This document shows positions 1 through 6,645 of a DNA stretch of 13,829 bases, one piece after another; the first letter of the stretch is position 1; every line of letters begins with the position of its first letter. The position numbers were made by a program, and so were the translations under genes. The stretch comes from Victivallales bacterium (GTDB lineage Bacteria > Verrucomicrobiota > Lentisphaeria > Oligosphaerales > Oligosphaeraceae), in NCBI GenBank assembly GCA_017431185.1, contig JAFRLP010000522.1:1-13829 (forward strand), in the 5' to 3' direction. The notes below the pieces were generated by a model. The model saw only the letters and a list, made by a program, of their open reading frames with translations. It was not told the DNA's origin and made no database searches.

Positions 1-159
1 CACGCCGGCGGCGGGGACGCCGCCGCCATTCATCGCGCGCTGGAAGCGGGCAAGCACGGCGTCAAAGACGGCATCCTTGGCGGGCACCAGGAGTTGTCCC
101 CAGTCAGGAGTTGCCTTGGCAGTGGAGACCGACGAGATAGAATTAACTTCCAGGCCCAT
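1..159 (-). CDS. Partial CDS (5' end only), positional candidate for needle-length regulator SctP
   Basis: An open frame starts at ATG 159-157 and runs to the window edge without a stop, giving 53 residues that begin MGLEVNSISSVSTAKATPDW. It overlaps the end of sctO by 17 bases. GGAG stands seven bases before the ATG, inside sctO, which supports the start. The visible part is a polar, Ser/Thr/Ala-rich N-terminus, then a short helix-like stretch (DAVFDAVLARFQRAMN) and a Gly/Ala/Pro run. No family motif is visible. In Ysc-type loci the gene after yscO is yscP, the needle-length ruler and substrate-specificity switch. SctP N-termini are poorly conserved and often disordered, so position is the only argument. 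SctQ or an unrelated protein remains possible. The existence of the gene is more certain than its identity. Confidence 0.55.
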   Translation of the reverse strand, partial: MGLEVNSISSVSTAKATPDWGQLLVPAKDAVFDAVLARFQRAMNGGGVPAAGV

Positions 160-637
160 CAGCATTCTCCGTGTTTTTCTTGCCCGTGAAATCCTCCAAT
201 TCGATTTCCTGGCGATGTTCCTGGTCCTTTGCCTCCTCCGCCAACCACACCGCCTTATGCTCGGAAATCTTCATCCGTTCCTTGGAGGCCTTGATAAAAC
301 CGACGCGTGCCTTTTCAGCCGCCTCCTGGCGTTCCTTGAGTTTCCCGATGGCCAAATTCACATTGTCCGCCTTGAGGGCCCCCTCCTCATCGATTCTCGC
401 CACCCCCTCCAGCATACGGTCAATGGCCTCGCGGGAGACCGCGTGTCCGATGACCGTCGCGTAGATGCGGTCACGGCGTTCCTCCTTGGTAGCCTCAAAC
501 TGCCGCAACGTCTCCTTAGACTCCTCCAGATTCTGCTCCGCCCGCCTGACCTCCTGCCGAGCAGCGGACAACTCCGCGCTGGCGCGGTCTTCCCGCATCG
601 TGCGAATGCGCAGCATACTCTGTAGAGCGTAGGCCAT
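143..637 (-). CDS. sctO: T3SS central stalk protein SctO (YscO family)
   Basis: The product is 164 residues, almost wholly charged and helical, with long Glu/Arg/Lys heptad-like runs from about residue 12 to 125. That suits the two-helix coiled-coil hairpin of YscO, InvI and FliJ. Known role: SctO sits inside the SctN hexamer as a gamma-subunit-like stalk and links the ATPase to the SctV gate in the cytoplasm. The length matches YscO (about 150 residues). The last 20 or so residues are polar and probably disordered. The gene starts 14 bases after the sctN stop. GGAG in the intervening TTAGGAGACC and a nearer GGAAA could both serve as ribosome binding sites. Its 3' end overlaps the next gene by 17 bases. 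The call rests on position directly after sctN and on coiled-coil character, because this family shows little sequence conservation. Confidence 0.85.
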   Translation of the reverse strand: MAYALQSMLRIRTMREDRASAELSAARQEVRRAEQNLEESKETLRQFEATKEERRDRIYATVIGHAVSREAIDRMLEGVARIDEEGALKADNVNLAIGKLKERQEAAEKARVGFIKASKERMKISEHKAVWLAEEAKDQEHRQEIELEDFTGKKNTENADGPGS

Positions 638-651
638 TTTCCGTTGGTCTC

Positions 652-1980
652 CTAACCGACAGCAGACGCCAGCAACTCCAGCGTCTCCTGATAGGTGTTC
701 TTTTCGCGAAGTCCCTGTTTGAGAAATTGATTGACGGCATCGATTTTGGCAATCGCCTCATCGGTGTCCTTGTCGGCGCCCTTCTGGTACTCGCCGATTT
801 TCAGCAGCAGCTCGACCTCCTGGTACTTGGCCAGAATGGAACGCAACTTGGCGGCCGCCTTCTTGTGCTCCGGGGTGATGATCGCGTTCTGGCAGCGCGA
901 AATCGACTGGAGGATGTCGATGGCAGGGTAGTGGTTCATCTGGGCAAGTTTCCGGGAGAGGATGATATGCCCGTCCAGAATGGAGCGTGTCTCGTCGGCA
1001 ATGGGTTCGGTCATGTCATCGCCCTCCACCAGCACGGTATAGAGCGCGGTGATGGAGCCTTTGGCGGAATTGCCGGCGCGCTCCATCAGTTTGGGCAATT
1101 CGGAGAAGACGCTGGGCGGGAAACCGCGACGGGTCGGCGGCTCGCCGGCGGCCAGGCCAATCTCACGCTGGGCGCGCCCGAAGCGCGTCACCGAGTCCAT
1201 CAGCAAAAGCACCTTGCGCCCCTGGTCGCGGAAACTCTCCGCGATGGCCGTGGCCACATACGCCGCCTTCAGGCGCTCCATCGCACTGCGGTCGGAGGTG
1301 GAGCAGACCACCACCGACTTCTTCATCCCCTCCTCGCCCAAGTCCTTCTCGATGAACTCGCGCACTTCGCGCCCGCGTTCACCGATGAGGGCCATGACCG
1401 TCACGTCAGCCTCGGTGTTGCGGACAATCTGGGCCATCAGCGTGGACTTGCCGCCGCCGGCAGCCGCGAAGATGCCCATGCGCTGGCCTTCGCCGCAGGT
1501 GAGCATGGCGTCCAACGCCCGCAAGCCCAGGGAGATGGGCTTGTCGATGACCCGCCGCTCCAGCGGATTGGGCGGGTCGGCGTACACGGGGTAATACCCC
1601 TCGGGCCGAAGCGGACCGTGCTTGTCGGCGTCCAGCGGACGGCCCAGCCCGTCCACCACCCGCCCCAGCAGAGTGGAACCCACGGGCACCTGATGGACAC
1701 GCCGCGTGGGGATGACCTCCGTCTGCGCGGAGATGCCGATCATCTGCCCGAGGACGGTCAGCAGAACCGCCTCCTTGGTGAAGCCGACGACCTCCGCCTG
1801 GATTTCATGGTCCTCCCAGGGATTGCGCAGAATGCAGATTTCGCCAATCTTGACGCCCGGGACGGTGGCCTTGATGATGGTGCCGACGACCTGAATGACG
1901 CGCCCCTTCACATCGATGGGGCGCACCTCATCCGCAGCGCGGTCGATGACCTCCATTATGTAATCAAACGGCCCGGACAC
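652..1980 (-). CDS. sctN: T3SS ATPase SctN (YscN/FliI family)
   Basis: The product is 442 residues, the family's usual length. It is the hexameric cytoplasmic ATPase that strips chaperones and unfolds substrates below the export gate. An N-terminal beta-barrel domain covers about residues 20-95. The ATP-binding core follows: P-loop AAAGGGKS (172-179), the [10 protein letters not shown] block with the probable catalytic Glu (201-210), Walker [15 protein letters not shown] (D262), the [23 protein letters not shown] region (281-303), and SISR with R362 as the likely arginine finger. I place the start at GTG 1980-1978, because AAGGAGG at 1990-1996 lies nine bases upstream. The next ATG, at 1956, has no such site and would cut eight residues. 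The GTG falls one base past the sctL stop, which points to coupled translation. Identity is secure. The flagellar FliI alternative is ruled out by the neighbours. Confidence 0.97.
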   Translation of the reverse strand: MSGPFDYIMEVIDRAADEVRPIDVKGRVIQVVGTIIKATVPGVKIGEICILRNPWEDHEIQAEVVGFTKEAVLLTVLGQMIGISAQTEVIPTRRVHQVPVGSTLLGRVVDGLGRPLDADKHGPLRPEGYYPVYADPPNPLERRVIDKPISLGLRALDAMLTCGEGQRMGIFAAAGGGKSTLMAQIVRNTEADVTVMALIGERGREVREFIEKDLGEEGMKKSVVVCSTSDRSAMERLKAAYVATAIAESFRDQGRKVLLLMDSVTRFGRAQREIGLAAGEPPTRRGFPPSVFSELPKLMERAGNSAKGSITALYTVLVEGDDMTEPIADETRSILDGHIILSRKLAQMNHYPAIDILQSISRCQNAIITPEHKKAAAKLRSILAKYQEVELLLKIGEYQKGADKDTDEAIAKIDAVNQFLKQGLREKNTYQETLELLASAVG

Positions 1981-1981
1981 G

Positions 1982-2602
1982 TCAACCCCCCTCCTTGGCG
2001 AAACGTTTGCGGATGGCGTTCTCAATGGCGGCCAACTGAGTTTCGACGGAGGCGTCGGCAATGCCCGCCTCGGTCTCTATCATGCAGGCCGCCCCCGTAA
2101 GGCGAGCATCCTCCTGCAGGTCTATCTCGTCCAGCAAGGGATAGTTCTTGAGAATCTCGTCCATCCGTTCCCGCACCACAGGAAGCATGTCGGGGGCGAC
2201 CTTGAGGGTGATGTGGCGTTGATTTCGCACGACGGCGTTCATGACCTTGTGGACAATCTGCACGACCAGTTCCCGGTCTCCGATTTCAGCCACGCACTTT
2301 CGGAGCGACTTCATGACGACGTCGATCATCTTGTCTTCCACGGACTCCATGAAGGCGGCGCTGGCCTCCTGAAGTTCGAGCTGTCGCGCGGAGATGGCGG
2401 CCTTGCCGTCCTCCAGTCCCTTGGCATAGCCGCGTTGCCGCTCTTCCTCAAAGGCGGCCTGGGCCTCCTGGCGAATGCGGGCAGCCTCGGCCTCGGCGGC
2501 GGCGATGACCTCCTCGGCACGTCGCACGGCAGCCACGTCGGCCGCCTTCACCAGACGCACCGGAGTAAGCAGTTCAAAGTCGTTTTTCTTCAGCAGCAGC
2601 AT
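1982..2602 (-). CDS. sctL: T3SS stator/ATPase regulator SctL (YscL/HrpE/FliH family)
   Basis: The product is 206 residues. Residues about 25-75 form an Ala/Glu/Arg-rich helix with the nested GxxxG pattern [10 protein letters not shown], seen in SctL and FliH and akin to peripheral-stalk subunits of F/V-type ATPases. The C-terminal half (about 90-206) is the globular part that binds the SctN N-terminus. Known role: SctL tethers the ATPase to SctQ and SctK in the cytoplasmic sorting platform. The start is ATG 2602-2600, which overlaps the last 13 bases of the SctK-like gene. A much longer frame runs upstream through that gene and was rejected, because the stretch translates into unrelated, Pro/Arg-rich sequence. 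The stop is one base before the sctN GTG. The pairing with sctN is the usual one. Confidence 0.93.
   Translation of the reverse strand: MLLLKKNDFELLTPVRLVKAADVAAVRRAEEVIAAAEAEAARIRQEAQAAFEEERQRGYAKGLEDGKAAISARQLELQEASAAFMESVEDKMIDVVMKSLRKCVAEIGDRELVVQIVHKVMNAVVRNQRHITLKVAPDMLPVVRERMDEILKNYPLLDEIDLQEDARLTGAACMIETEAGIADASVETQLAAIENAIRKRFAKEGG
1990..1996 (-). promoter_or_regulatory. Ribosome binding site of sctN
   Basis: AAGGAGG on the minus strand lies nine bases before GTG 1980 and inside the last codons of sctL. It is among the best Shine-Dalgarno matches in the window and decides the GTG start over the internal ATG at 1956. Its place within sctL suggests that ribosomes finishing sctL restart on sctN. 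Confidence 0.75.
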
Positions 2603-2964
2603 AGTTCGTATGCCTCGGGAAATTTCATTTTCAGCAGAAAGTTCACCAAATGGGGATTTTGGGAATCGCGCAAATCGAACTTCGCGAAATAGGGGAGGAA
2701 GCGGAACACCTCGGGATAGACTCCAGGATAGGCGGCTTTGAGTTCGCGGACTTTCGCGCCGTCCACAATGGTTTTCCACTCCTCGGCATGGGCGAGGGCC
2801 TCCAGCCAGAGATGAATCTGGGAGAGGGTTTTCCTGTCCAGGAGAACCAGTCGATTCATGGAGTTGGAGAAATCCAGCATCTCGCCGCCGTGCGCCAGGT
2901 AATTTCGCACGCGCGGCCACAACTGCCGGTTTCCAATCAGCTCTCTTGCTTCCTGCAAATCCAT
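2590..2964 (-). CDS. sctK: Short SctK-like sorting-platform adaptor (YscK/OrgA family)
   Basis: The product is 124 residues. The central stretch, about residues 35-95, with MNRLVLLDRKTLSQIHLWLE followed by IVDGAKVRELKAAYPG, fits the pattern of SctK proteins as I remember it: a hydrophobic LLL-x-P/D-x-x-L block, then a 'v-x-dGa-x-v-r-x-L' block. SctK joins the SctD/SctJ rings to the SctQ-SctL-SctN pods on the cytoplasmic side. The position between sctJ and sctL is exactly that of yscK. The protein is clearly shorter than YscK (about 200 residues), so part of the usual fold is missing or reduced. It ends in three consecutive cysteines, because its last codons double as the start of sctL. ATG 2964 lies three bases after the stop of the previous gene, with GGAGGT ten bases upstream. 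Confidence is moderate. Confidence 0.65.
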   Translation of the reverse strand: MDLQEARELIGNRQLWPRVRNYLAHGGEMLDFSNSMNRLVLLDRKTLSQIHLWLEALAHAEEWKTIVDGAKVRELKAAYPGVYPEVFRFLPYFAKFDLRDSQNPHLVNFLLKMKFPEAYELCCC

Positions 2965-2967
2965 AGC

Positions 2968-3315
2968 CTACTGCACCTCCACCCAGTTTCGGTCAGCTCC
3001 CTTTCGGGACTCCAGATAGCGTTTCCACCGGCGGCTGCTCTCCGCCTTTCGCCCGACCATGGCCAGGGCACGGCACTCCAGAATGGCCTCCGCCCGCGAC
3101 AATTCGACGGGGAAGTCAGCCATTCGCAGCACGTGCAGGGCCTGTTCCCCCTCTCCGTCCGCCAGGAGCAGTTCGGCGAGGGCGGCGGCGGAAACCCCGT
3201 CCCTGGGGTCTTCCTCCACCAGGGCCTCCATCAGCATCCGCGCACGTCGAGGCCGCCCATGCCGCACAAACAGCCAGGCCGCTGTCAACATAAATTGGCG
3301 ATTCTCGGGGGTCAT
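2968..3315 (-). CDS. sctY: YscY-like T3SS chaperone (TPR fold)
   Basis: The product is 115 residues and helical throughout, with TPR-type repeats. It agrees with Yersinia YscY (114 residues) from end to end by eye. Both open with a short polar stretch, then an 'Q-x-F-L/M-L...W' helix, then 'G-x-x-x-R-A-x-x-L-x-x-A-L' and 'D/N-P', with 'G-E/Q..A' in the middle and a 'R...RYLE' type final helix (here RRWKRYLESRKGADRN; 'YQHYLELKD' in YscY). Known role: YscY binds YscX, and the pair acts at the SctV gate and is needed for secretion in Ysc-type systems. In Yersinia yscY is next to yscX, but here it stands between sctJ and sctK, about 5.4 kb from the YscX-like gene. ATG 3315 has an in-frame TAG two codons upstream and no clear ribosome site. 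A generic TPR chaperone is the alternative. Confidence 0.68.
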   Translation of the reverse strand: MTPENRQFMLTAAWLFVRHGRPRRARMLMEALVEEDPRDGVSAAALAELLLADGEGEQALHVLRMADFPVELSRAEAILECRALAMVGRKAESSRRWKRYLESRKGADRNWVEVQ

Positions 3316-3343
3316 CTGCTATTCGGCGACGGAAACGGAGGCC

Positions 3344-3362
3344 CCTGCGCCGGAGGCGCGGG
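3344..3362 (-). other. Intercistronic hairpin between sctJ and the yscY-like gene
   Basis: A perfect five-base inverted repeat, GCGCC and GGCGC around a three-base loop (3347-3359), extends by two more pairs past one mismatch. It directly follows the sctJ stop at 3363-3365 and fills a good part of the 47-base gap before the next gene. No T-run follows, so it is unlikely to be an intrinsic terminator. It could affect mRNA stability or the poor start of the downstream gene. In DNA this GC-rich it may also be chance. Confidence 0.35.
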
Positions 3363-3971
3363 TCACTCCTCCTGTCTTTTCTTGGGCGGGGAGTCCTTGA
3401 AGACGGTCACGGTGATTTTTTCGTATTGAAGCCCCTCGATGGCGTTCCTGACCAGGCTCTTGACCTGGGGAATGAGGTCTGCAAGGTCAGTGTCCCAGCG
3501 GGAGCGGATGGCCACGGCGGCCGAACTGGGAAGGGCGTTCTTGGCAAAGGGGTCGTTTTCGGGAAGGACGATGTGGACGCGGGCGTCAATCACCCCTTCG
3601 ATGCCGGCGATGGTGCGGGACAAGTCCTGCGCCAGCGCGTCCATGAACCGGATGCGCTCCTCGGAAGGCGAGGAGACCATGCCGGATTTCTTGAACACCT
3701 CCGTGACCCCCTGAAATTTACGGCGCGGCAATCCCTGGCTCTCCAGAAGATTGACCGCCTTTGCGAAGTCCCTGGAGTCGATGAGGACATTCCAGAGATT
3801 CTCCTCCCCCTCCTTCTTGCGACATTCGATGCCGGCGTCCAGCAAGGCGGCCATGACCAGGTTCGCCTGGCGTTCCTCCAGCTGCGAATGGAGCATGGTC
3901 TCCTCCTTGCAGCCGGTCAACAGCATGGAACAGGCCGCGAAGGCCATTGCCAATTGGGGATAAAAACGCAT
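3363..3971 (-). CDS. sctJ: T3SS inner-membrane ring lipoprotein SctJ (YscJ/PrgK/EscJ family)
   Basis: The product is 202 residues. The N-terminus is a lipoprotein signal: MRFYPQ, a hydrophobic stretch, and the lipobox LLTGC with Cys21 as the lipidated residue. Two ring-building motifs follow, about residues 22-80 (starting with MLHSQLEERQANLVMAALLD) and about 100-190 (including VIDARVHIVLPENDPF). SctJ forms the inner periplasmic ring with SctD. The protein ends with KKRQEE soon after the second ring motif, so the C-terminal membrane helix of YscJ and PrgK is absent, as in the shorter EscJ. I chose ATG 3971 because it gives a standard signal with GGAG close upstream. A GTG at 3980 would add three residues. 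The gene starts 11 bases after the sctI stop. Confidence 0.95.
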   Translation of the reverse strand: MRFYPQLAMAFAACSMLLTGCKEETMLHSQLEERQANLVMAALLDAGIECRKKEGEENLWNVLIDSRDFAKAVNLLESQGLPRRKFQGVTEVFKKSGMVSSPSEERIRFMDALAQDLSRTIAGIEGVIDARVHIVLPENDPFAKNALPSSAAVAIRSRWDTDLADLIPQVKSLVRNAIEGLQYEKITVTVFKDSPPKKRQEE

Positions 3972-3982
3972 TGTCTCCACCC

Positions 3983-4390
3983 TTACTGGTTCTTGATCAA
4001 AGTCTGCACGGCGTTGCTGGTCTTGTCAGCGACCTTGGTGACCACTTCCTGCTGGAAGGAGAGATTCGCCACCTCGTACTGAAGTTCCATCAGCGAAGCG
4101 GCGGACGGGCCGCCCGGCGCGGCGTTCATCGCCGACAAGGCACGGATGCGATGCAGGAGGCCCTGGCGATTCTCCTGCGCAGAGTGCCAGACCCGGGAGG
4201 CCTGGTCAACAAACGGAATCGACTCAACAGCCGCCGTCTCCTCGACAGGGGCGGCCATCGCCGCCTGGAACCGCGCCACGGACTCGGGACTCGCCACCGG
4301 CGCAGCCGCGCCGGCGGGGGTGTCCGCCGCCGAAGTCGGAGAAACGCCCCGCACGGAGCGTATCGCCTCCACAATCATGGAATCTGTCAT
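3983..4390 (-). CDS. sctI: T3SS inner rod protein SctI (YscI family)
   Basis: The product is 135 residues. The N-terminal 75 are Ala/Pro/Val-rich and look disordered. The last 35-40, with SLMELQYEVANLSFQQEVVTK-type spacing and the ending AVQTLIKNQ, are the conserved C-terminal helix of the YscI/HrpB/PrgJ family, which polymerises at the base of the needle. The length is close to YscI (115). Its start overlaps the stop of the preceding YscG-like gene by four bases (ATGA), a sign of translational coupling. sctJ follows 11 bases later, as in Yersinia yscI-yscJ. Identity rests on the C-terminal signature together with position. Confidence 0.9.
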   Translation of the reverse strand: MTDSMIVEAIRSVRGVSPTSAADTPAGAAAPVASPESVARFQAAMAAPVEETAAVESIPFVDQASRVWHSAQENRQGLLHRIRALSAMNAAPGGPSAASLMELQYEVANLSFQQEVVTKVADKTSNAVQTLIKNQ

Positions 4391-4755
4391 TTCAGCAAAT
4401 CCTTCGCTAAATTCGCGGCTGCCTGGTCAGCGGTCTGGCTGGCCGCCGCCAGCAGCGGCTCACGCGCCTCCCTGGGACGTTCCATCCGCAGGTAGGCCAT
4501 GCCCTTGAAGGCCTGGAGCATCGCCGAATGGGGATGTTTCACCAGCCCCACCCGGTCAATGAAGTCCACGGCCCCCTGGAAATCCTGTGCGCTCATCATC
4601 AAGATGACCCGCGTCGAAGCCAGCGACTCGTCGTCAGGGCGAAACCGATCCAGGGCGGAGAGGAGCCTCTCCGCCGACTGGAACCGGTTGCCCCCGATGG
4701 CCATCAGGGCGATGTTGAGCAGCAGGCGCGCCTCATCTGGCTCCAAATCCACCAT
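4387..4755 (-). CDS. yscG: YscG-like needle-subunit chaperone (TPR fold)
   Basis: The product is 122 residues, made of paired amphipathic helices with TPR-like spacing. Examples are LLLNIALMAIGGNRFQSAER, then a 'F-x-P-D-D-E-S-L-A' turn, and later MLQAFKGMAYLRMERPREAR. YscG is about 115 residues, has a TPR fold and, with YscE, clamps the needle monomer in the cytoplasm so that it does not polymerise early. The gene follows sctF directly, exactly as yscG follows yscF. The start is ATG 4755, whose A is the last base of the sctF TGA (TGATG). A longer frame reaching 4839 lies inside sctF and was rejected. By sequence alone the protein could be any small TPR chaperone. The place next to the needle gene and the YscE-like gene makes YscG the best call. 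Confidence 0.75.
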   Translation of the reverse strand: MVDLEPDEARLLLNIALMAIGGNRFQSAERLLSALDRFRPDDESLASTRVILMMSAQDFQGAVDFIDRVGLVKHPHSAMLQAFKGMAYLRMERPREAREPLLAAASQTADQAAANLAKDLLK

Positions 4756-5069
4756 CAGCGGAAGTTGGAGGCGATGGAGTTGAGGGCGTCGCCCAGGTTC
4801 TTGTTGATGTTGGTCATGGTCGTCAGGGCCAGATTCCACTGCTGCAGGTCGTACTGCAACTGCTGGAGGTTGGCCTGTACGTCGGGATGCGCCTGGTAGT
4901 TCTCCAGAGATGTGTTCAGGCGCTCTTCCATAATGTTGATGGTGGACATCAGGGCGACGTACACCGCATCAGTATGGATGTTGTTCGCGTAGGTACCATC
5001 TGAACGGTAACCTTCATTCGCGACATCATCGACATTCGCTACAACTTGTGCATAACCGATCGCTGCCAT
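4755..5069 (-). CDS. sctF: T3SS needle protein SctF (YscF/MxiH/PrgI family)
   Basis: The product is 104 residues with two helices joined by a turn. The second half, HPDVQANLQQLQYDLQQWNL followed by TNINKNLGDALNSIASNFR, matches the needle family pattern 'P-x-x-L-x-x-L-Q-x-x-l-x-x-W-n ... K-x-x-x-D-x-l-x-x-I'. Subunits polymerise into the hollow needle outside the cell. It is somewhat longer than YscF (87) because of an extra N-terminal stretch of about 20 residues. No signal peptide is present, as expected for a T3SS-exported subunit. AAAGGAAA lies just upstream of ATG 5069. The gene is preceded by a 117-base leader, the longest gap inside the operon. A high expression need for the needle would suit a separate translation or processing signal there. 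Confidence 0.93.
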   Translation of the reverse strand: MAAIGYAQVVANVDDVANEGYRSDGTYANNIHTDAVYVALMSTINIMEERLNTSLENYQAHPDVQANLQQLQYDLQQWNLALTTMTNINKNLGDALNSIASNFR

Positions 5070-5186
5070 TGTTGTTTCCTTTTGGTTGGTGGGGCAAATG
5101 CCCCGGTTGGGTTGGTTGGGTTGGTTTTCGGATTCAGAAAATCGGACAGCAACACACTGCCCATTGACAAAAAAAGCGAAAGGCGA
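5070..5186 (-). promoter_or_regulatory. sctF leader with 9-base tandem repeat and small hairpin
   Basis: This 117-base stretch between the YscE-like gene and sctF has no ORF. In mRNA sense it carries a T-run near 5171, then a tandem repeat of AACCCAACC (2.2 copies, 5105-5124). A hairpin GGGGC-ATTT-GCCCC (5091-5104) follows, and then CCAACC again before the ribosome site AAAGGAAA. I see no confident sigma70 promoter here. The layout would suit mRNA processing or a structured leader that raises needle-protein output relative to its neighbours. That is inference; only the repeat, hairpin and gap length are seen. Confidence 0.4.
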
Positions 5187-5408
5187 CTACGCGCCCGGAC
5201 CCTTTCGGAGCCCGAGGCGCAGCAGTTTCCTGGCCAACGGCACGGCAGCCTGGAGTTCCGCGGCGGACGCATATTCGTCCGGCGGAAGCCCCTGGTTGAG
5301 CGCCAGGGTGAGTCTCTCGTCCAGTTTGACAAGCATTTTGTCGTATCGTTCCAAGGCGGCTGCCCCGTCGGGACCTGCCAGCTCCTTTTCGATGTCAAGC
5401 AGTTCCAT
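5187..5408 (-). CDS. yscE: YscE-like small needle co-chaperone
   Basis: The product is 73 residues and helical, opening MELLDIEKELAGPDG. Its second part has a helix-turn-helix pattern with LNQGLPPDEYASAAELQAAV. YscE is 66 residues, made of two antiparallel helices, and pairs with YscG around the needle monomer. Family members often show 'L-x-x-G-l-x-p-x-x-y-x-x-l-x-x-l-x-x-A' around the turn, which is visible here. The order sctD, this gene, sctF, yscG-like repeats yscD-E-F-G. The start is ATG 5408, with GGAGG upstream inside sctD and only one base between the sctD stop and the ATG. A frame reaching 5483 would lie inside sctD and was rejected. The small size makes sequence-only assignment weak, so the call leans on position. 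Confidence 0.65.
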   Translation of the reverse strand: MELLDIEKELAGPDGAAALERYDKMLVKLDERLTLALNQGLPPDEYASAAELQAAVPLARKLLRLGLRKGPGA

Positions 5409-5409
5409 G

Positions 5410-6645
5410 TCAGGGCCTCCATTCAAAAGTCCGCGTCCCCTTTTTGAGGAGAACGGTGTCCTCCCCAATGCTGGCGATGACAAAGCCGTTGAATTCCGCC
5501 CCCTCCACGACCCGTGCCCCGTTTTGGAGCACCAGGCAGGGATAGGGGGTGGTCAGCACGCCCACCACCGGCAGCTTGGGCAGCGCGGAGTCCTGGTCTT
5601 TCGTCTTCGCCACGACGGGCACCGCCCCGTCCGCCACCGGCGGCAAGACGGTTTCCGGGGCCTTCGCCCCCTCCGCCGTCGTCTCGGCGGCGGGGGTCAC
5701 CTCGGCGACAGCCATGCCCCCCTGCTCGCCGATGGCCACCTGGTCGCATTCCACCTTCTCCAGGCCCGGCACATCCGCCTTGAGCGACTCCAGGACATGC
5801 CGAAGGGACGGCAGGTCGGCCACGCGACCCGCCAGGCGAAGGCAGCGGTCTTCGGCGGAGACGACCTTCAGTTCGCCCGCACCCGCGACCATCTCGAGGA
5901 GCTCCTCGGCGGCGGTGCGCAGAGTCTGGTCGTCCGACAAATCCAATTGGACTCCCGGGCTGATGCTGTAGGCGGCCGCAGTGAGCCTCAGCCGTTCCGC
6001 CCGCCTCTTCAGGTTGCCGAAGATGCGGGGGCGCGCGCTGCTGTGGCCATTCGGCACCACCGCCGTGACATTGTATGCCTTCGCCAAGTCGTTCAGGTCC
6101 TGGCGATGGACGGGGATGGCCGCCTCCGCCAGCTTGTCCGCCGTCCATTTCCGGTATTTCGCCAGCCACCATTCGCGGGTGGCGGTGATGCGGGCATTGA
6201 AGAACGGCCAGAACAGCCATACGACAAACTCGAGGACAACGACCATGACCAGGACGATGAGCAGCGTCCACTGGAGGGCGCGCCAGCGCGGCTTCTCCTC
6301 CGGCTGCTCCCCCTCCTCCTCGGTCGGCTCCTCCGGCTCCTCCGGGGCATTGGGGTCGGGCCAGACGAGAGGGCCCCAGGGGGAGTCCGCCGGCCCCACG
6401 GCGATGGCCGTCGTGCCAAACACCTTGACGCGCAGCGGGTCAAGCCGCTCCTGGCCGCCGCCGGGCAGAAGGAGAGCCACCCGCTCGGAGCGGACCTCGA
6501 TTTCGCACGCCACGTCCGGCAGGGTCTGGTCAGCCAGCACCACGTCGCATTCGTCCCCGCTTCCCAGCTTGACATTCACGCCCTCGACCAGCGCGAGTTC
6601 CGCGCCGATGTTCGGTCCCTGGACTATTTTCAGGATGAGATTCAC
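5410..6645 (-). CDS. sctD: T3SS inner-membrane ring protein SctD (YscD family, FHA-like N-terminus)
   Basis: The product is 411 residues, close to YscD (419). Residues 1-90 look like a cytoplasmic FHA-type beta domain, with LGSGDECDVVLAD in the usual 'G-R/S-x-x-x-c-D-i-x-l' place. An acidic Pro/Glu linker spans 97-118. One membrane helix lies at about 125-147 (WTLLIVLVMVVVLEFVVWLF). The rest is periplasmic, with repeated small alpha-beta (BON-like ring) domains and a final beta stretch ending FEWRP. SctD forms the outer inner-membrane ring, contacts SctJ and SctC, and through its FHA domain holds SctK. The start overlaps the sctV stop by four bases (ATGA). Placing sctD straight after sctV differs from Yersinia, where the two lie in separate operons. 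FHA residues for phosphothreonine binding are not evident, as is usual for SctD. Confidence 0.9.
   Translation of the reverse strand: MNLILKIVQGPNIGAELALVEGVNVKLGSGDECDVVLADQTLPDVACEIEVRSERVALLLPGGGQERLDPLRVKVFGTTAIAVGPADSPWGPLVWPDPNAPEEPEEPTEEEGEQPEEKPRWRALQWTLLIVLVMVVVLEFVVWLFWPFFNARITATREWWLAKYRKWTADKLAEAAIPVHRQDLNDLAKAYNVTAVVPNGHSSARPRIFGNLKRRAERLRLTAAAYSISPGVQLDLSDDQTLRTAAEELLEMVAGAGELKVVSAEDRCLRLAGRVADLPSLRHVLESLKADVPGLEKVECDQVAIGEQGGMAVAEVTPAAETTAEGAKAPETVLPPVADGAVPVVAKTKDQDSALPKLPVVGVLTTPYPCLVLQNGARVVEGAEFNGFVIASIGEDTVLLKKGTRTFEWRP

Noticed and set aside
727..2100. Long plus-strand open frame of 457 codons opposite sctN.
   Set aside because: It mirrors sctN in GC-rich DNA. Its His/Gly/Asp-rich translation has no family character, and sctN on the other strand is certain.
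2603..2920. N-terminal extension of SctL of about 100 residues.
   Set aside because: The stretch lies wholly over the SctK-like gene and translates to Pro/Arg-rich sequence unlike SctL. ATG 2602 gives the normal family length.
5165..5205. Possible intrinsic terminator after the YscE-like gene: a weak GGCG/CGCC stem and a T-run.
   Set aside because: The stem is only four pairs and is separated from the T-run by several bases, and essential needle genes follow directly. At best a weak attenuator.
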